From positions 1 to 26,313 of the forward strand of contig NZ_CAJMEH010000024.1 of NCBI RefSeq assembly GCF_905212365.1: a stretch of 26,313 nt of DNA, read 5' to 3'. This document shows positions 7,814 to 16,038 of this stretch, piece after piece. Source of the stretch: an uncultured Phascolarctobacterium sp. (GTDB lineage Bacteria > Bacillota > Negativicutes > Acidaminococcales > Acidaminococcaceae). The first letter of the stretch is position 1. Every line of letters begins with the position of its first letter. A model generated the notes under the pieces. The model had not been told where the DNA came from. It did not search any database and was given only the letters and a program-made list of their open reading frames with translations. A program made the translations under genes and the position numbers.

Positions 7814-7841
7814 ATTATAATCCCTTGTCCCCCCCAGTCAA
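7814..7841 (-). promoter_or_regulatory. Sigma-A-type promoter of the polysaccharide operon
   Basis: On the minus strand, TTGACT (7836-7841) is separated by 16 nt from a perfect TATAAT (7814-7819). The predicted start is near 7806, giving a leader of roughly 100 nt before GTG 7704. The spacer holds a run of seven G. The -35 box overlaps the end of a CCCCCCAGTCA sequence that recurs in the repeat upstream of hisS, so a repeat element may have supplied it. Confidence 0.75.
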
Positions 7842-7890
7842 GCTAAAATCCGCATTGAGCGGATTTTATTTGAGCGCTAACGCGCTTACG
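7829..7890. repeat. Intergenic palindromic element (hairpins) upstream of the operon promoter
   Basis: The stretch opens with CCCCCCCAGTCA and holds a perfect 10-bp hairpin, TAAAATCCGC (7844-7853), a 5-nt loop, and its complement at 7859-7868. A second GC-rich hairpin follows (TGAGCGC / GCGCTTA, about 7871-7888). The opening sequence also occurs, on the other strand, in the palindromic repeat at 14461-14592. I read both as members of a dispersed intergenic repeat family; the window holds only these two, so this is tentative. The first hairpin could also act as a weak terminator. Confidence 0.5.
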
Positions 7891-7954
7891 GGAATCCCCC
7901 GCCAGCAACTGCGTAATCGCCGCGCCTAACCCCGTACAATAGCTATTTTTGCGC

Positions 7955-7994
7955 AAAAAATAGCAGCTGCCGGATTTCTTCCGACAACTGCTAT
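7955..7994 (-). terminator. Intrinsic terminator 2 downstream of rarA
   Basis: In the minus-strand transcript TAGCAG ... CTGCTA closes a stem (7961-7994) that contains an inner CGGA/TCCG pairing, followed at once by TTTTTT (plus-strand A6 at 7955-7960). It lies about 60 nt beyond the rarA stop and separates rarA from the polysaccharide operon promoter. On the plus strand the A6 also forms part of another small hairpin (7942-7964). Confidence 0.75.
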
Positions 7995-8002
7995 TAACCT
8001 GT

Positions 8003-8035
8003 AAAAAAGCTGCTGCTGAAGCTAATCCAACAGCT
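8003..8035 (-). terminator. Intrinsic terminator 1 downstream of rarA
   Basis: In the minus-strand transcript AGCTGTTG (8028-8035) pairs with CAGCAGCT (8008-8015, one G-U pair) across a 12-nt loop and is followed by a T-run (A6 at 8003-8008). It sits 22 nt after the rarA stop, immediately before a second terminator. Together they insulate the polysaccharide operon from rarA read-through. Confidence 0.65.
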
Positions 8036-8056
8036 GCTTATAATATCTTCTGTATT

Positions 8057-9346
8057 CTATTTTTTGCGGCCTGTATCCTGCCCATTGCCGCTGGGAATAT
8101 AGTACCGCTTGCCTGCCAGCTCGTCCGGCAAATACTGCTGCGCTACCCAACCGCCTGGGAAATTATGTGGATATTTATAATCTAAGCCATGGCCTAACGA
8201 CTTAGCCCCCGGATAGTGAGCATCCCGCAAATGCTTGGGCACGCTGCCGCAATTACCATGCCGCACATCGCTGCGGGCATTGGCAATCCCCATATAAGCC
8301 GTATTGCTCTTAGGCGCATTGGCAATATAGCATACCGCCTCGGCTAAAGGTATCTGCGCTTCGGGAAAGCCAACGAAATCTGCTGCCTGTGCCGCTGCGT
8401 TGGCCACCACTAACGCCATAGGATCGGCAAGCCCTACGTCCTCAGCAGCGCAAATAACGATACGGCGGGCAATAAATCGCAAATCCTCGCCGCCTTCAAT
8501 CATGCGCGCCAAATAATGCAGCGCTGCGTCGGCGTCGCTACCGCGCATACTTTTAATAAAGGCGCTGATGATATCGTAATGCTGGTCGCCCTTCTTATCG
8601 TACCGCTGCATAGCCGTGCCGATAACGCTGCGCAGTACCTCCACCGTCAGTACGCGCTGGCCTGCTTCCGGCAGCATGAACTCAGCCTGCTCCAAAATAT
8701 TCAGCGCGCCCCGCGCATCGCCGGCGGCAAAATCGGCAATAATCTGCAGCGCTTCTGGCTCAGCAGTAAAGCTGCTGCCAAAACCACGCTCCTCGTCGGC
8801 AATAGCACGCTGTAAAATCTGCACTAAATGCTGGGGCTGCAGTTTTTCCAAGCGCACCACCTTCATACGTGATAAAAGGGGCGAATTTATTTCAAAGAAG
8901 GGGTTTTCCGTCGTTGCTCCAATAAGCACGATGGTGCCGTTTTCCACATAGGGCAGCAATACGTCCTGCTGCGCTTTGTTAAAGCGATGTATCTCGTCGA
9001 TAAAGACGATGGTACGGCCTAAGCCGCGGCGCTGCTCCTCCTGCGCTTTGGCGATAAGCTTGCGCAGCTCTGGCACGCCGCTGGCAACGGCGTTGATGGA
9101 TACAAACTGCTCTCCCGTTACATGGGCAATAACCTGCGCCAGCGTCGTCTTGCCCGTGCCCGGCGGCCCGTAGAAAAGCACGGACTGCAGCATATCCCGC
9201 TCGATCATGCGCCGCAGCGGGCTGCCCTGCCCTACGGCCTTTTCCTGCCCCACGAAATCGCCAAGCTGCTGCGGCCGCATCCTGTCGGCCAAAGGCTTGG
9301 TTTGTCTATGTTCTTCTGCAAAAAGATTACCAAATAAATCCTGCAT
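8057..9346 (-). CDS. rarA: Replication-associated recombination protein A (RarA/MgsA AAA ATPase)
   Basis: A 429-residue clamp-loader-like AAA+ ATPase that acts at stalled replication forks. Residues 60-67 form the Walker A GPPGTGKT, FIDEIHRF is Walker B and GATTENP is sensor 1, all with family-specific flanks (the N-terminal RMRPQQLGDFVGQEK, then SINAVASGVPELR). The C-terminal part holds the MgsA C-domain with GSDADAALHYLARMIEGGED and ending KYPHNFPGGWVAQQYLP. I start it at ATG 9346, with AGGTG seven nt upstream; an in-frame GTG at 9355 adds three residues but overlaps that ribosome site. Two candidate -10 boxes lie in the 70-nt gap before it: TATAAT at 9403-9408, and an extended TGG-TATAAA at 9364-9372. 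Position after aspS and 6S RNA matches Firmicutes synteny, interrupted here by the abiE pair. Two terminators follow. Confidence 0.95.
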   Translation of the reverse strand: MQDLFGNLFAEEHRQTKPLADRMRPQQLGDFVGQEKAVGQGSPLRRMIERDMLQSVLFYGPPGTGKTTLAQVIAHVTGEQFVSINAVASGVPELRKLIAKAQEEQRRGLGRTIVFIDEIHRFNKAQQDVLLPYVENGTIVLIGATTENPFFEINSPLLSRMKVVRLEKLQPQHLVQILQRAIADEERGFGSSFTAEPEALQIIADFAAGDARGALNILEQAEFMLPEAGQRVLTVEVLRSVIGTAMQRYDKKGDQHYDIISAFIKSMRGSDADAALHYLARMIEGGEDLRFIARRIVICAAEDVGLADPMALVVANAAAQAADFVGFPEAQIPLAEAVCYIANAPKSNTAYMGIANARSDVRHGNCGSVPKHLRDAHYPGAKSLGHGLDYKYPHNFPGGWVAQQYLPDELAGKRYYIPSGNGQDTGRKK

Positions 9347-9415
9347 ATTTATCACCTGTAGTTTTTATACCATGTCTACCGCTTATTATTTCATTAACAC
9401 AAATTATACGAGCAA

Positions 9416-10324
9416 TCAAAATTCAAACGCTTTACTTTCAATCACTTTCTCTAAAGCTTGTACAGCCTGATTATATGACACATCTTCTAAAAGAAGTTTT
9501 TTGGTTATATTATTATAATCATGTTCATAAAATCTTTCAGAAATTATATTTTTCAATATTTGATTCGGATTTTGCCCGGCCTTAGCTGAATAGCAAACTG
9601 GCGAAACGGCTCTATTTTCCCTTATGTTAACTACCAATGCTCTAAATTGCTCATTTAAAGAAATAGCCGGTAAAAGCATATAAATATCATATATATGCCT
9701 GGAATTCCTGATTTCCTTTGCAGCAAGATAATAATCACAAATTGCAAAAATCTTATCGGCAAAGGTTCTGCTAAGTTCCTGAACGGGCATTACAAAAGGC
9801 TCTAGTTGATAATTCTCAATAAAAGGAAGATTCTTTTCGGATAAGTAATCTCCTATTATATTATTTACAGGCATCTGCACCACTGGAAAGGCAATTGTTT
9901 TATAAACTGTTTCCAGTATAATCTGCGACTCGATAAAATCATTTTCATTTGGAATAACAGATTTATATTTTATAATGTATTTATTATAGTTTCTTCTGCT
10001 CAAAATATCGTCAGGATTGTCAAGCTTTAAATTCAGCTCCTGTATTATAGCCAGAATCCTACTTTTTATATTTCGTTTCTGCCCTTCTGTTGGTTTAGCA
10101 TATGTCGTTAAATCAATATCCTCTGAAAAGCGGGAAATAATTCTATAACACTTAGATAAGGAAGTACCTCCCTTAAACACTAAATCAGGCAATGCTTGTG
10201 TCAAATATTTTAAAATAATAGTAACATAATAATCTTTTTCAACAATCCATTCTTCTATCCCCTTTTCTTTAGATATTACGGATATTAACTCCTGAAATTC
10301 TTCTCTATTATTATGAATAAGCAT
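9416..10324 (-). CDS. abiEii: AbiEii-type nucleotidyltransferase toxin
   Basis: Toxin component of a type IV AbiE toxin-antitoxin/abortive-infection pair. The 302-residue protein has the AbiEii nucleotidyltransferase signature FKGGTSLSK (residues 50-58), followed by the paired acidic motif SEDIDL with Asp69 and Asp71, a preceding EKDYYVT, a LSRTFADKIFAI helix and a late IYDIYMLL. In characterised homologues the toxin transfers nucleotides to tRNA or other targets; the substrate here is not known. I prefer ATG 10324, with GGGG about 10 nt upstream, to ATG 10345; this leaves a 14-nt overlap with the antitoxin gene, the usual translational coupling. The DNA is more AT-rich than the flanking aspS and rarA genes. 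No clear terminator separates it from rarA. Confidence 0.88.
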   Translation of the reverse strand: MLIHNNREEFQELISVISKEKGIEEWIVEKDYYVTIILKYLTQALPDLVFKGGTSLSKCYRIISRFSEDIDLTTYAKPTEGQKRNIKSRILAIIQELNLKLDNPDDILSRRNYNKYIIKYKSVIPNENDFIESQIILETVYKTIAFPVVQMPVNNIIGDYLSEKNLPFIENYQLEPFVMPVQELSRTFADKIFAICDYYLAAKEIRNSRHIYDIYMLLPAISLNEQFRALVVNIRENRAVSPVCYSAKAGQNPNQILKNIISERFYEHDYNNITKKLLLEDVSYNQAVQALEKVIESKAFEF

Positions 10325-10937
10325 TGATGAAGAACCCCATTTCATAGAGATTTTTATAAACTATAGGCGGATAGTACTTTAAATATTTTTCTATCGTCGA
10401 AAAAAGCAATCCTGTTTTTTGTATATACAGCAGCATCTTTTCTTTAGCCTCTTTTTTTGATATCTCCAAAAAAGCATTTATATCTTTTATAAGATCCAAA
10501 AACTGCAAAACCTGATAATTTGTAGAATCAATGGTAATTTTAGGCTTACGCATAATAACAGTAACATTTCCTATCGATAATTCTTTATATTCCTTTGTTG
10601 CTTTATTAGTTACTATTTCAACGACAGAGGCTACTTGAGATGTTAAGCCTAATTGATTAGCTAATCCTAAGCCGCTAACATACCCTATATTTTCATTATC
10701 TTGTTTTAGATACTTCTTTTCTATGATACTATTCCGGCTAGGGACAGCTTCAATATTAAAAATAGTCATTTTAGGAAGATAATAAATTCCTCTATCATAA
10801 CGGCGCAGCAGCCCTTTATCTGTAAGTGATTTTAACTCTTGACGCAACGATGTGCTTTTATAAGGATATTTTTGCAGCTCATTACTCAAAATAGGCTCAT
10901 TAGGAGCATAGTTAGCTTTAATATATTCATACAACAT
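10311..10937 (-). CDS. abiEi: AbiEi-family antitoxin / winged-helix regulator (DUF6088-like)
   Basis: A 208-residue protein with an N-terminal winged-helix segment (YKSTSLRQELKSLTDKGLLRRYDRGIYYLP, about residues 26-55), as in AbiEi/DUF6088 antitoxins. The C-terminal region is the larger antitoxin domain, with QLGLTSQVASVVEIVTNKA and later PKITIDSTNYQVLQFLDLI. Such proteins counteract the partner nucleotidyltransferase and repress their own operon by binding inverted repeats. Consistent with this, a near-perfect 35-bp palindrome overlaps the -10 box of the promoter just upstream. ATG 10937 has AAGGAGGTG at ideal distance. It overlaps the toxin gene. The locus sits between 6S RNA and rarA, where the related Firmicutes chromosomes I know have none, which suggests insertion. 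Confidence 0.83.
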   Translation of the reverse strand: MLYEYIKANYAPNEPILSNELQKYPYKSTSLRQELKSLTDKGLLRRYDRGIYYLPKMTIFNIEAVPSRNSIIEKKYLKQDNENIGYVSGLGLANQLGLTSQVASVVEIVTNKATKEYKELSIGNVTVIMRKPKITIDSTNYQVLQFLDLIKDINAFLEISKKEAKEKMLLYIQKTGLLFSTIEKYLKYYPPIVYKNLYEMGFFINAYS

Positions 10938-10953
10938 GATTTACACCTCCTTT

Positions 10954-10988
10954 ATACAAAAGAGAAGTATATATCTTCTTTTTTGTAT
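10954..10988. promoter_or_regulatory. Operator-like palindrome of the abiE operon
   Basis: ATACAAAA-G-AGAAG (10954-10967), a 7-nt TATATAT centre, then CTTCT-T-TTTTGTAT (10975-10988) form a 35-bp inverted repeat with a single mismatch pair. It covers the predicted start of transcription and part of the -10 box of the abiE promoter and ends 17 nt before the antitoxin ATG. Its placement is what is expected of an autoregulatory operator bound by AbiEi. Confidence 0.75.
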
Positions 10989-11016
10989 TATACCATCAAG
11001 TAGCGCTCAAATACAA
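10987..11016 (-). promoter_or_regulatory. abiE promoter (extended -10)
   Basis: On the minus strand a perfect TATAAT (10987-10992) is preceded by TGG, making an extended -10. TTGTAT (11011-11016) lies 18 nt upstream as a weak -35. The predicted start is near 10980, inside the palindrome. The promoter begins directly downstream of the 6S RNA terminator. Confidence 0.7.
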
Positions 11017-11024
11017 GTTTTTAC

Positions 11025-11077
11025 AAAAAAATAAATCTCAGAATCTAAATTTTCAGGTTCAGATGCCAAGATTTATT
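11025..11077 (-). terminator. Intrinsic terminator of the 6S RNA transcript
   Basis: In the minus-strand transcript 11058-11077 pairs with 11030-11049 along 20 positions with one mismatch and three G-U pairs, around an 8-nt loop, and runs into seven T (plus-strand A7 at 11025-11031). It begins 17 nt beyond the 3' foot of the 6S terminal stem, so the primary transcript would be longer than the mature RNA and trimmed. Confidence 0.8.
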
Positions 11078-11094
11078 ACATAATTAAAATTAAT

Positions 11095-11270
11095 CCCCAC
11101 AATGCCGTCCTAACTCCATGTTTTGAACCTGCATGTGCAGGTGGGTACCTTCTCTCCCATCGCAAAAGTCCACTCTAAAGGAGGCTTGTTTTTGAAGGAA
11201 GAAGTATCAGGTTCCCTAGGTAAGAGTGTTGGCTCAAAACCTGTGGAGCAATGTAACGAACATCGCAGGG
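11095..11270 (-). ncRNA. ssrS: 6S RNA (RNA polymerase-binding regulator)
   Basis: About 176 nt, the normal 6S length, folds by eye into the 6S shape. The terminal stem is CCCTGCGATG (11261-11270) with CATTGTGGGG (11095-11104). A central bubble follows (11249-11260 opposite 11105-11113). Then come CTCCA/TGGAG (11244-11248 with 11114-11118), a 10-bp stem GTTTTGAGCC/GGTTCAAAAC (11231-11240 with 11120-11129), and an apical hairpin based on CACTCT/AGAGTG (11223-11228 with 11171-11176). 6S RNA mimics an open promoter and sequesters sigma-A holoenzyme, being released by short product-RNA synthesis. The location between aspS and rarA matches one of the B. subtilis 6S genes (bsrA, next to aspS). Exact ends are inferred from pairing. 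Short open frames across it on either strand are spurious. Confidence 0.88.
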
Positions 11271-11298
11271 GTATAATTTGTCTGTTTTTAGTTGTCTC
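11270..11298 (-). promoter_or_regulatory. Putative 6S RNA promoter
   Basis: On the minus strand GAGACA (11293-11298), a 17-nt spacer, and TATACC (11270-11275), each matching four of six consensus positions. An alternative -10, AATTAT at 11273-11278, would place the start slightly upstream and keep the full terminal stem. The region lies 57 nt after the aspS stop. Confidence 0.5.
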
Positions 11299-11326
11299 AG
11301 TATTTCTTTGACATAAATATAATATC

Positions 11327-11344
11327 AAAAACAGCGGAGTTTTT
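11327..11344 (-). terminator. Weak candidate terminator after aspS
   Basis: AAAAAC (minus strand, 11339-11344) can pair with GTTTTT (11327-11332) around a 6-nt loop, followed by an AT-rich tract. The stem is short and A-T based, so read-through into the 6S gene is likely; it may not be functional. Confidence 0.3.
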
Positions 11345-11354
11345 CAAGGCTTTC

Positions 11355-13142
<1,788 letters not shown>

Positions 13143-13163
13143 CTTTTAGCACCTCTACTCTAA

Positions 13164-14423
13164 TTATTTATCCTGAAAGAATTTGATAATATCATTTACA
13201 GCGATTTCCTGCTGCTGGCTGTCGGCCATATTACGCACGGTAACATTGCCGCGAGCAGCTTCGTCCTCGCCAAAAATTAAAACGTATTTAGCCTGGAATT
13301 TATTGGCCTGCTTCATCTGCGCCTTCATGCTGCGGCCGTTAAAGTCGTATTCGGCCTTCAGCCCTGCGCGGCGCAGCTCGATGGTCGTTTTAAAGGCCAA
13401 GGTAAAGCTTTCTTTTTTAGGGCAGACAACGTAAACGTCGATGCCTTCGTCAAAGGCCGGCAAAAGCTTTTGCTTTTCCAACGCCAGCAGCACGCGCTCC
13501 ATACCCATGGCAAAGCCAATGCCGGGGCGTTCTTCGTCGCCGCTGATTTCCTTCACTAAGCCGTCGTAACGGCCGCCGCCGCAAACGGCGCTCTGCGCGC
13601 CCATGGGAGCGTACTGAATTTCAAAAGCGGTTTTAGTGTAGTAATCAAGGCCGCGCACCAGATTGGGGTCCACCTCGTAATCCACACCTGCGGCAGTAAG
13701 CAGCTCCTTCAAGCCTGCAAAATGCGCCTTACATTCGTCGCACAAGCATTCCTCCAAACTGGGAGCGCCCACGCCAAGCTCGTGGCAGTGCGAGTTTTTG
13801 CAGTCCAGCAAGCGCAGAGGGTTGCGCTCAAAGCGTCCCTGACAATCGTGGCACAGCTCCTCCAGATGCGGCTTAAAGAAAGCCTGCAGCTTTTCTCTGT
13901 GCAGCGGACGGCATTTAGGGCAGCCTACGGAATTTATTTTCAGCTTCAAGTCCTGCAAGCCCAGGGATTGCAGCACCTGTACCGCCAAAAGGATAATCTC
14001 CGCGTCCACATTGGGCCCTGTAACGCCCAGCGCCTCCACGCCAAACTGATGAAATTCGCGCAAACGTCCGGCCTGCGGACGGTCGTAACGGAACATGGGG
14101 CCCATGTAATACAATTTAGCCGCCGCATCGTCCTTGCTCAGCTTATGCTCAACATAGGCGCGCACGGCGGAAGCGGTATTTTCCGGGCGCAGCGTAATGC
14201 TGCGGTTTCCTCTATCCGTAAAGGTGTACATTTCTTTTTCTACAACATCGGTAGTATCGCCGATACCGCGTTGGAACAGCTCTGTATGCTCAAACACAGG
14301 AGTTCTGATTTCCTTGTAGCCATATTGGGCACAGATCCGCCGCATGGTTTCTTCCAGATAACGCCATGCGCTAACGTCAGAAGGCATAATATCCTTCGTA
14401 CCTCTGGGGGCTGTGGTCAGCAT
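13164..14423 (-). CDS. hisS: Histidine--tRNA ligase
   Basis: Class II synthetase that charges tRNA-His, 419 residues, normal length. The N-terminus RGTKDIMPSDVSAWRYLE is typical, motif 2 is MFRYDRPQAGRLREFHQFGVE, and the histidine-specific LVRGLDYYTKTAFE and GGGRYDGLVKEI follow. The C-terminal anticodon-binding domain starts near VDVYVVCPKKE-like sequence. Between motif 2 and the histidine motifs lie several paired cysteines (CPKC, CHDC, CDEC), seen in HisRS of many Firmicutes. ATG 14423 has AAGGAGG seven nt upstream. No T-box motif is visible in the 180-nt leader, which instead carries a palindromic repeat, so tRNA-sensing control of the usual type is not evident. Confidence 0.97.
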   Translation of the reverse strand: MLTTAPRGTKDIMPSDVSAWRYLEETMRRICAQYGYKEIRTPVFEHTELFQRGIGDTTDVVEKEMYTFTDRGNRSITLRPENTASAVRAYVEHKLSKDDAAAKLYYMGPMFRYDRPQAGRLREFHQFGVEALGVTGPNVDAEIILLAVQVLQSLGLQDLKLKINSVGCPKCRPLHREKLQAFFKPHLEELCHDCQGRFERNPLRLLDCKNSHCHELGVGAPSLEECLCDECKAHFAGLKELLTAAGVDYEVDPNLVRGLDYYTKTAFEIQYAPMGAQSAVCGGGRYDGLVKEISGDEERPGIGFAMGMERVLLALEKQKLLPAFDEGIDVYVVCPKKESFTLAFKTTIELRRAGLKAEYDFNGRSMKAQMKQANKFQAKYVLIFGEDEAARGNVTVRNMADSQQQEIAVNDIIKFFQDK

Positions 14424-14460
14424 GTCGTTGCCTCCTTATATACTTTATTCTATAAAAACT

Positions 14461-14592
14461 CCTTCCGTCTGCTCGCTTGTAAGCTCGCAGACACCTTCCT
14501 CTAAGAGGAAGGAAAAAGGTCAAATATATACTAAATATTTTGCCCCATCTTTGAGGGGGCTGGCATTTTGCGCAGCAAAATGACTGGGGGGA
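14461..14592. repeat. Intergenic palindromic repeat element between hemZ and hisS
   Basis: Four hairpins lie in tandem. GTCTGC/GCAGAC (14467-14492) has an inner GCTT/AAGC and symmetric GA/GA mismatches. CCTTCCTC/GAGGAAGG (14494-14512) follows. GCCCC/GGGGGC spans 14542-14560, and CATTTTGC/GCAAAATG (14564-14582) has a 3-nt loop and ends in TGACTGGGGGG. The CCTTCC..GGAAGG and CCCC..GGGG signature resembles dispersed intergenic palindromes common in gut Firmicutes (recollection, not checked). The last hairpin may help terminate hemZ transcription. The ACTGGGGGG end is shared with the element at 7829. Confidence 0.65.
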
Positions 14593-14604
14593 GCTTAAAT
14601 ATTA

Positions 14605-16038
14605 TCACTCAAACAACGCCGCCCGCTTGCGGCACAGCTCCGGCAGGCTTTTGGCATAGGTCGCCACATTCTTCGGCATATTCAGCTTGCGCAGGTGATG
14701 CCCGTCCGCCAAGGGCGCTTTGCTGGCCGATGCAGGGCCGATGCCTATGACGGGATGACGCTCCTCCATCATCTGAATGTTATAAACGCTTTCCGTACCC
14801 GGCTTGGCGTAGCCAATATTGGCCAAATGCCCCAGCATATAATGCTGCCGGTACAAATAATAGGGCGCTAAGCCCATTGCTTGCGCAATGCTTCTGCCCC
14901 GCTCCACCATTCGCGACGCCGCACCGGCGTCCAGCGTCATAGCAGAACCAAAGAGCGGCGCGCTGCGCTTTAACGTCAGCGTATGTACGGTCAAATTTTC
15001 CGGGGCTAAGCCTTTTGCCTGCTCCAGACTGTAGGCGATATCAGCCTCGCTTTCCTGTGGCAAGCCGATAATCAAATCCATATTCACAACAGGAATCGCG
15101 CTTTTACGCACTAAATCATAAGCCCGGTAAAAATCATCCACCGTATGACGGCGGCCAATGAGCTTTAAGGTTCTGTCGTGAAAGGTTTGGGGATTCACGC
15201 TGATGCGGTTCCCCCCCGCCGCCTCCATAGCGGCTAATTTGCCTGGACTAAAGCAGTCCGGCCTCCCCGCCTCCACGGTAAATTCGCTGACGCCGGTTCC
15301 TGCCAGCAAACGCGACGCAGCCCGCAGCAATCTGCCGAAGGCTTTTTCACCCAGACTGGTAGGCGTGCCGCCGCCGATATACAGCGAGCGCAGGGATAAA
15401 CTATGCATACTTAGTAATTGTACCACATTTTGGATATCTTGTTCAATCAAATTTACAAAGTTTTGCTGAGATTCTTCGTCCTGCGGCACAATTCCCGCCG
15501 GAAACGAGCAATAGCTGCACCGTGACGGGCAATAGGGCACGCCGATGTAGATACCTGCGTCCTGTAAGCGCGATGCGTCGGGCAGCAGCGCCTTTTGCCT
15601 GACGGCAATATCCCGCAGCAGGCTGCCCTGCGCCTCCGGCAGCAGATAGTGTCGCTTCAAAAACTCGGGCAGCGAAGCGGCGCTCACGCCCTCGTCCAGC
15701 AGCTTATGGGCCAGCTTACCCGGGCGCACGCCGGTCAAAATGCCCCAAGGCAGCTGGGGCTGCCTGCCCGTCAGCTCACCGAAGGCTTGCAGCACTGCCA
15801 GCTTGACGCAGCGCGCCGCTTCGCCGCTGGTAAGCCCGCCAGCCGCATCTGCCGTAACGCGCCGTCTCGCTTCCTCCAGCACGGCAGTTACGCCGGAGGC
15901 CGTCTGCGTCAGCGTCAGCAGCGCCTCCCCCCGCTCCGACGGCTTATAGTCAAAGAACGCGGCCATGTCGCACACGGGCCGCGTTATCTCCCACGGCAGA
16001 TCATGCCGCAGGCTAAAGCTTAATTGATTATTATTCAT
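14605..16038 (-). CDS. hemZ: HemZ-type radical SAM protein (coproporphyrinogen III oxidase-like)
   Basis: A 477-residue radical SAM enzyme of the HemN/HemZ group. The 4Fe-4S/SAM site is Cys170-x3-Cys174-x2-Cys177 in GVPYCPSRCSYCSFPAG, followed by YIGGGTPTSL and RISVNPQTFHDRTLKLIGRRHT. The roughly 160 residues ahead of the cluster are the extra N-terminal region that separates HemZ from HemN and HemW. HemZ is annotated as an oxygen-independent coproporphyrinogen III dehydrogenase, but its true reaction is not firmly established. I start at ATG 16038, which overlaps the permease stop as ATGA and has GGAGG about 10 nt upstream; an upstream in-frame start at 16062 adds eight residues inside the permease gene. 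A 180-nt gap with repeat hairpins follows. Confidence 0.9.
   Translation of the reverse strand: MNNNQLSFSLRHDLPWEITRPVCDMAAFFDYKPSERGEALLTLTQTASGVTAVLEEARRRVTADAAGGLTSGEAARCVKLAVLQAFGELTGRQPQLPWGILTGVRPGKLAHKLLDEGVSAASLPEFLKRHYLLPEAQGSLLRDIAVRQKALLPDASRLQDAGIYIGVPYCPSRCSYCSFPAGIVPQDEESQQNFVNLIEQDIQNVVQLLSMHSLSLRSLYIGGGTPTSLGEKAFGRLLRAASRLLAGTGVSEFTVEAGRPDCFSPGKLAAMEAAGGNRISVNPQTFHDRTLKLIGRRHTVDDFYRAYDLVRKSAIPVVNMDLIIGLPQESEADIAYSLEQAKGLAPENLTVHTLTLKRSAPLFGSAMTLDAGAASRMVERGRSIAQAMGLAPYYLYRQHYMLGHLANIGYAKPGTESVYNIQMMEERHPVIGIGPASASKAPLADGHHLRKLNMPKNVATYAKSLPELCRKRAALFE

Noticed and set aside
11305..11325. Plus-strand TTGACA next to TATAAT
   Set aside because: The spacer is only a few bases, far too short for a sigma-A promoter, and no plus-strand gene follows.
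11110..11328. Short open frames on both strands between aspS and abiEi
   Set aside because: They lie across the 6S RNA gene, whose paired helices explain the sequence, and have no ribosome-binding site or recognisable protein.
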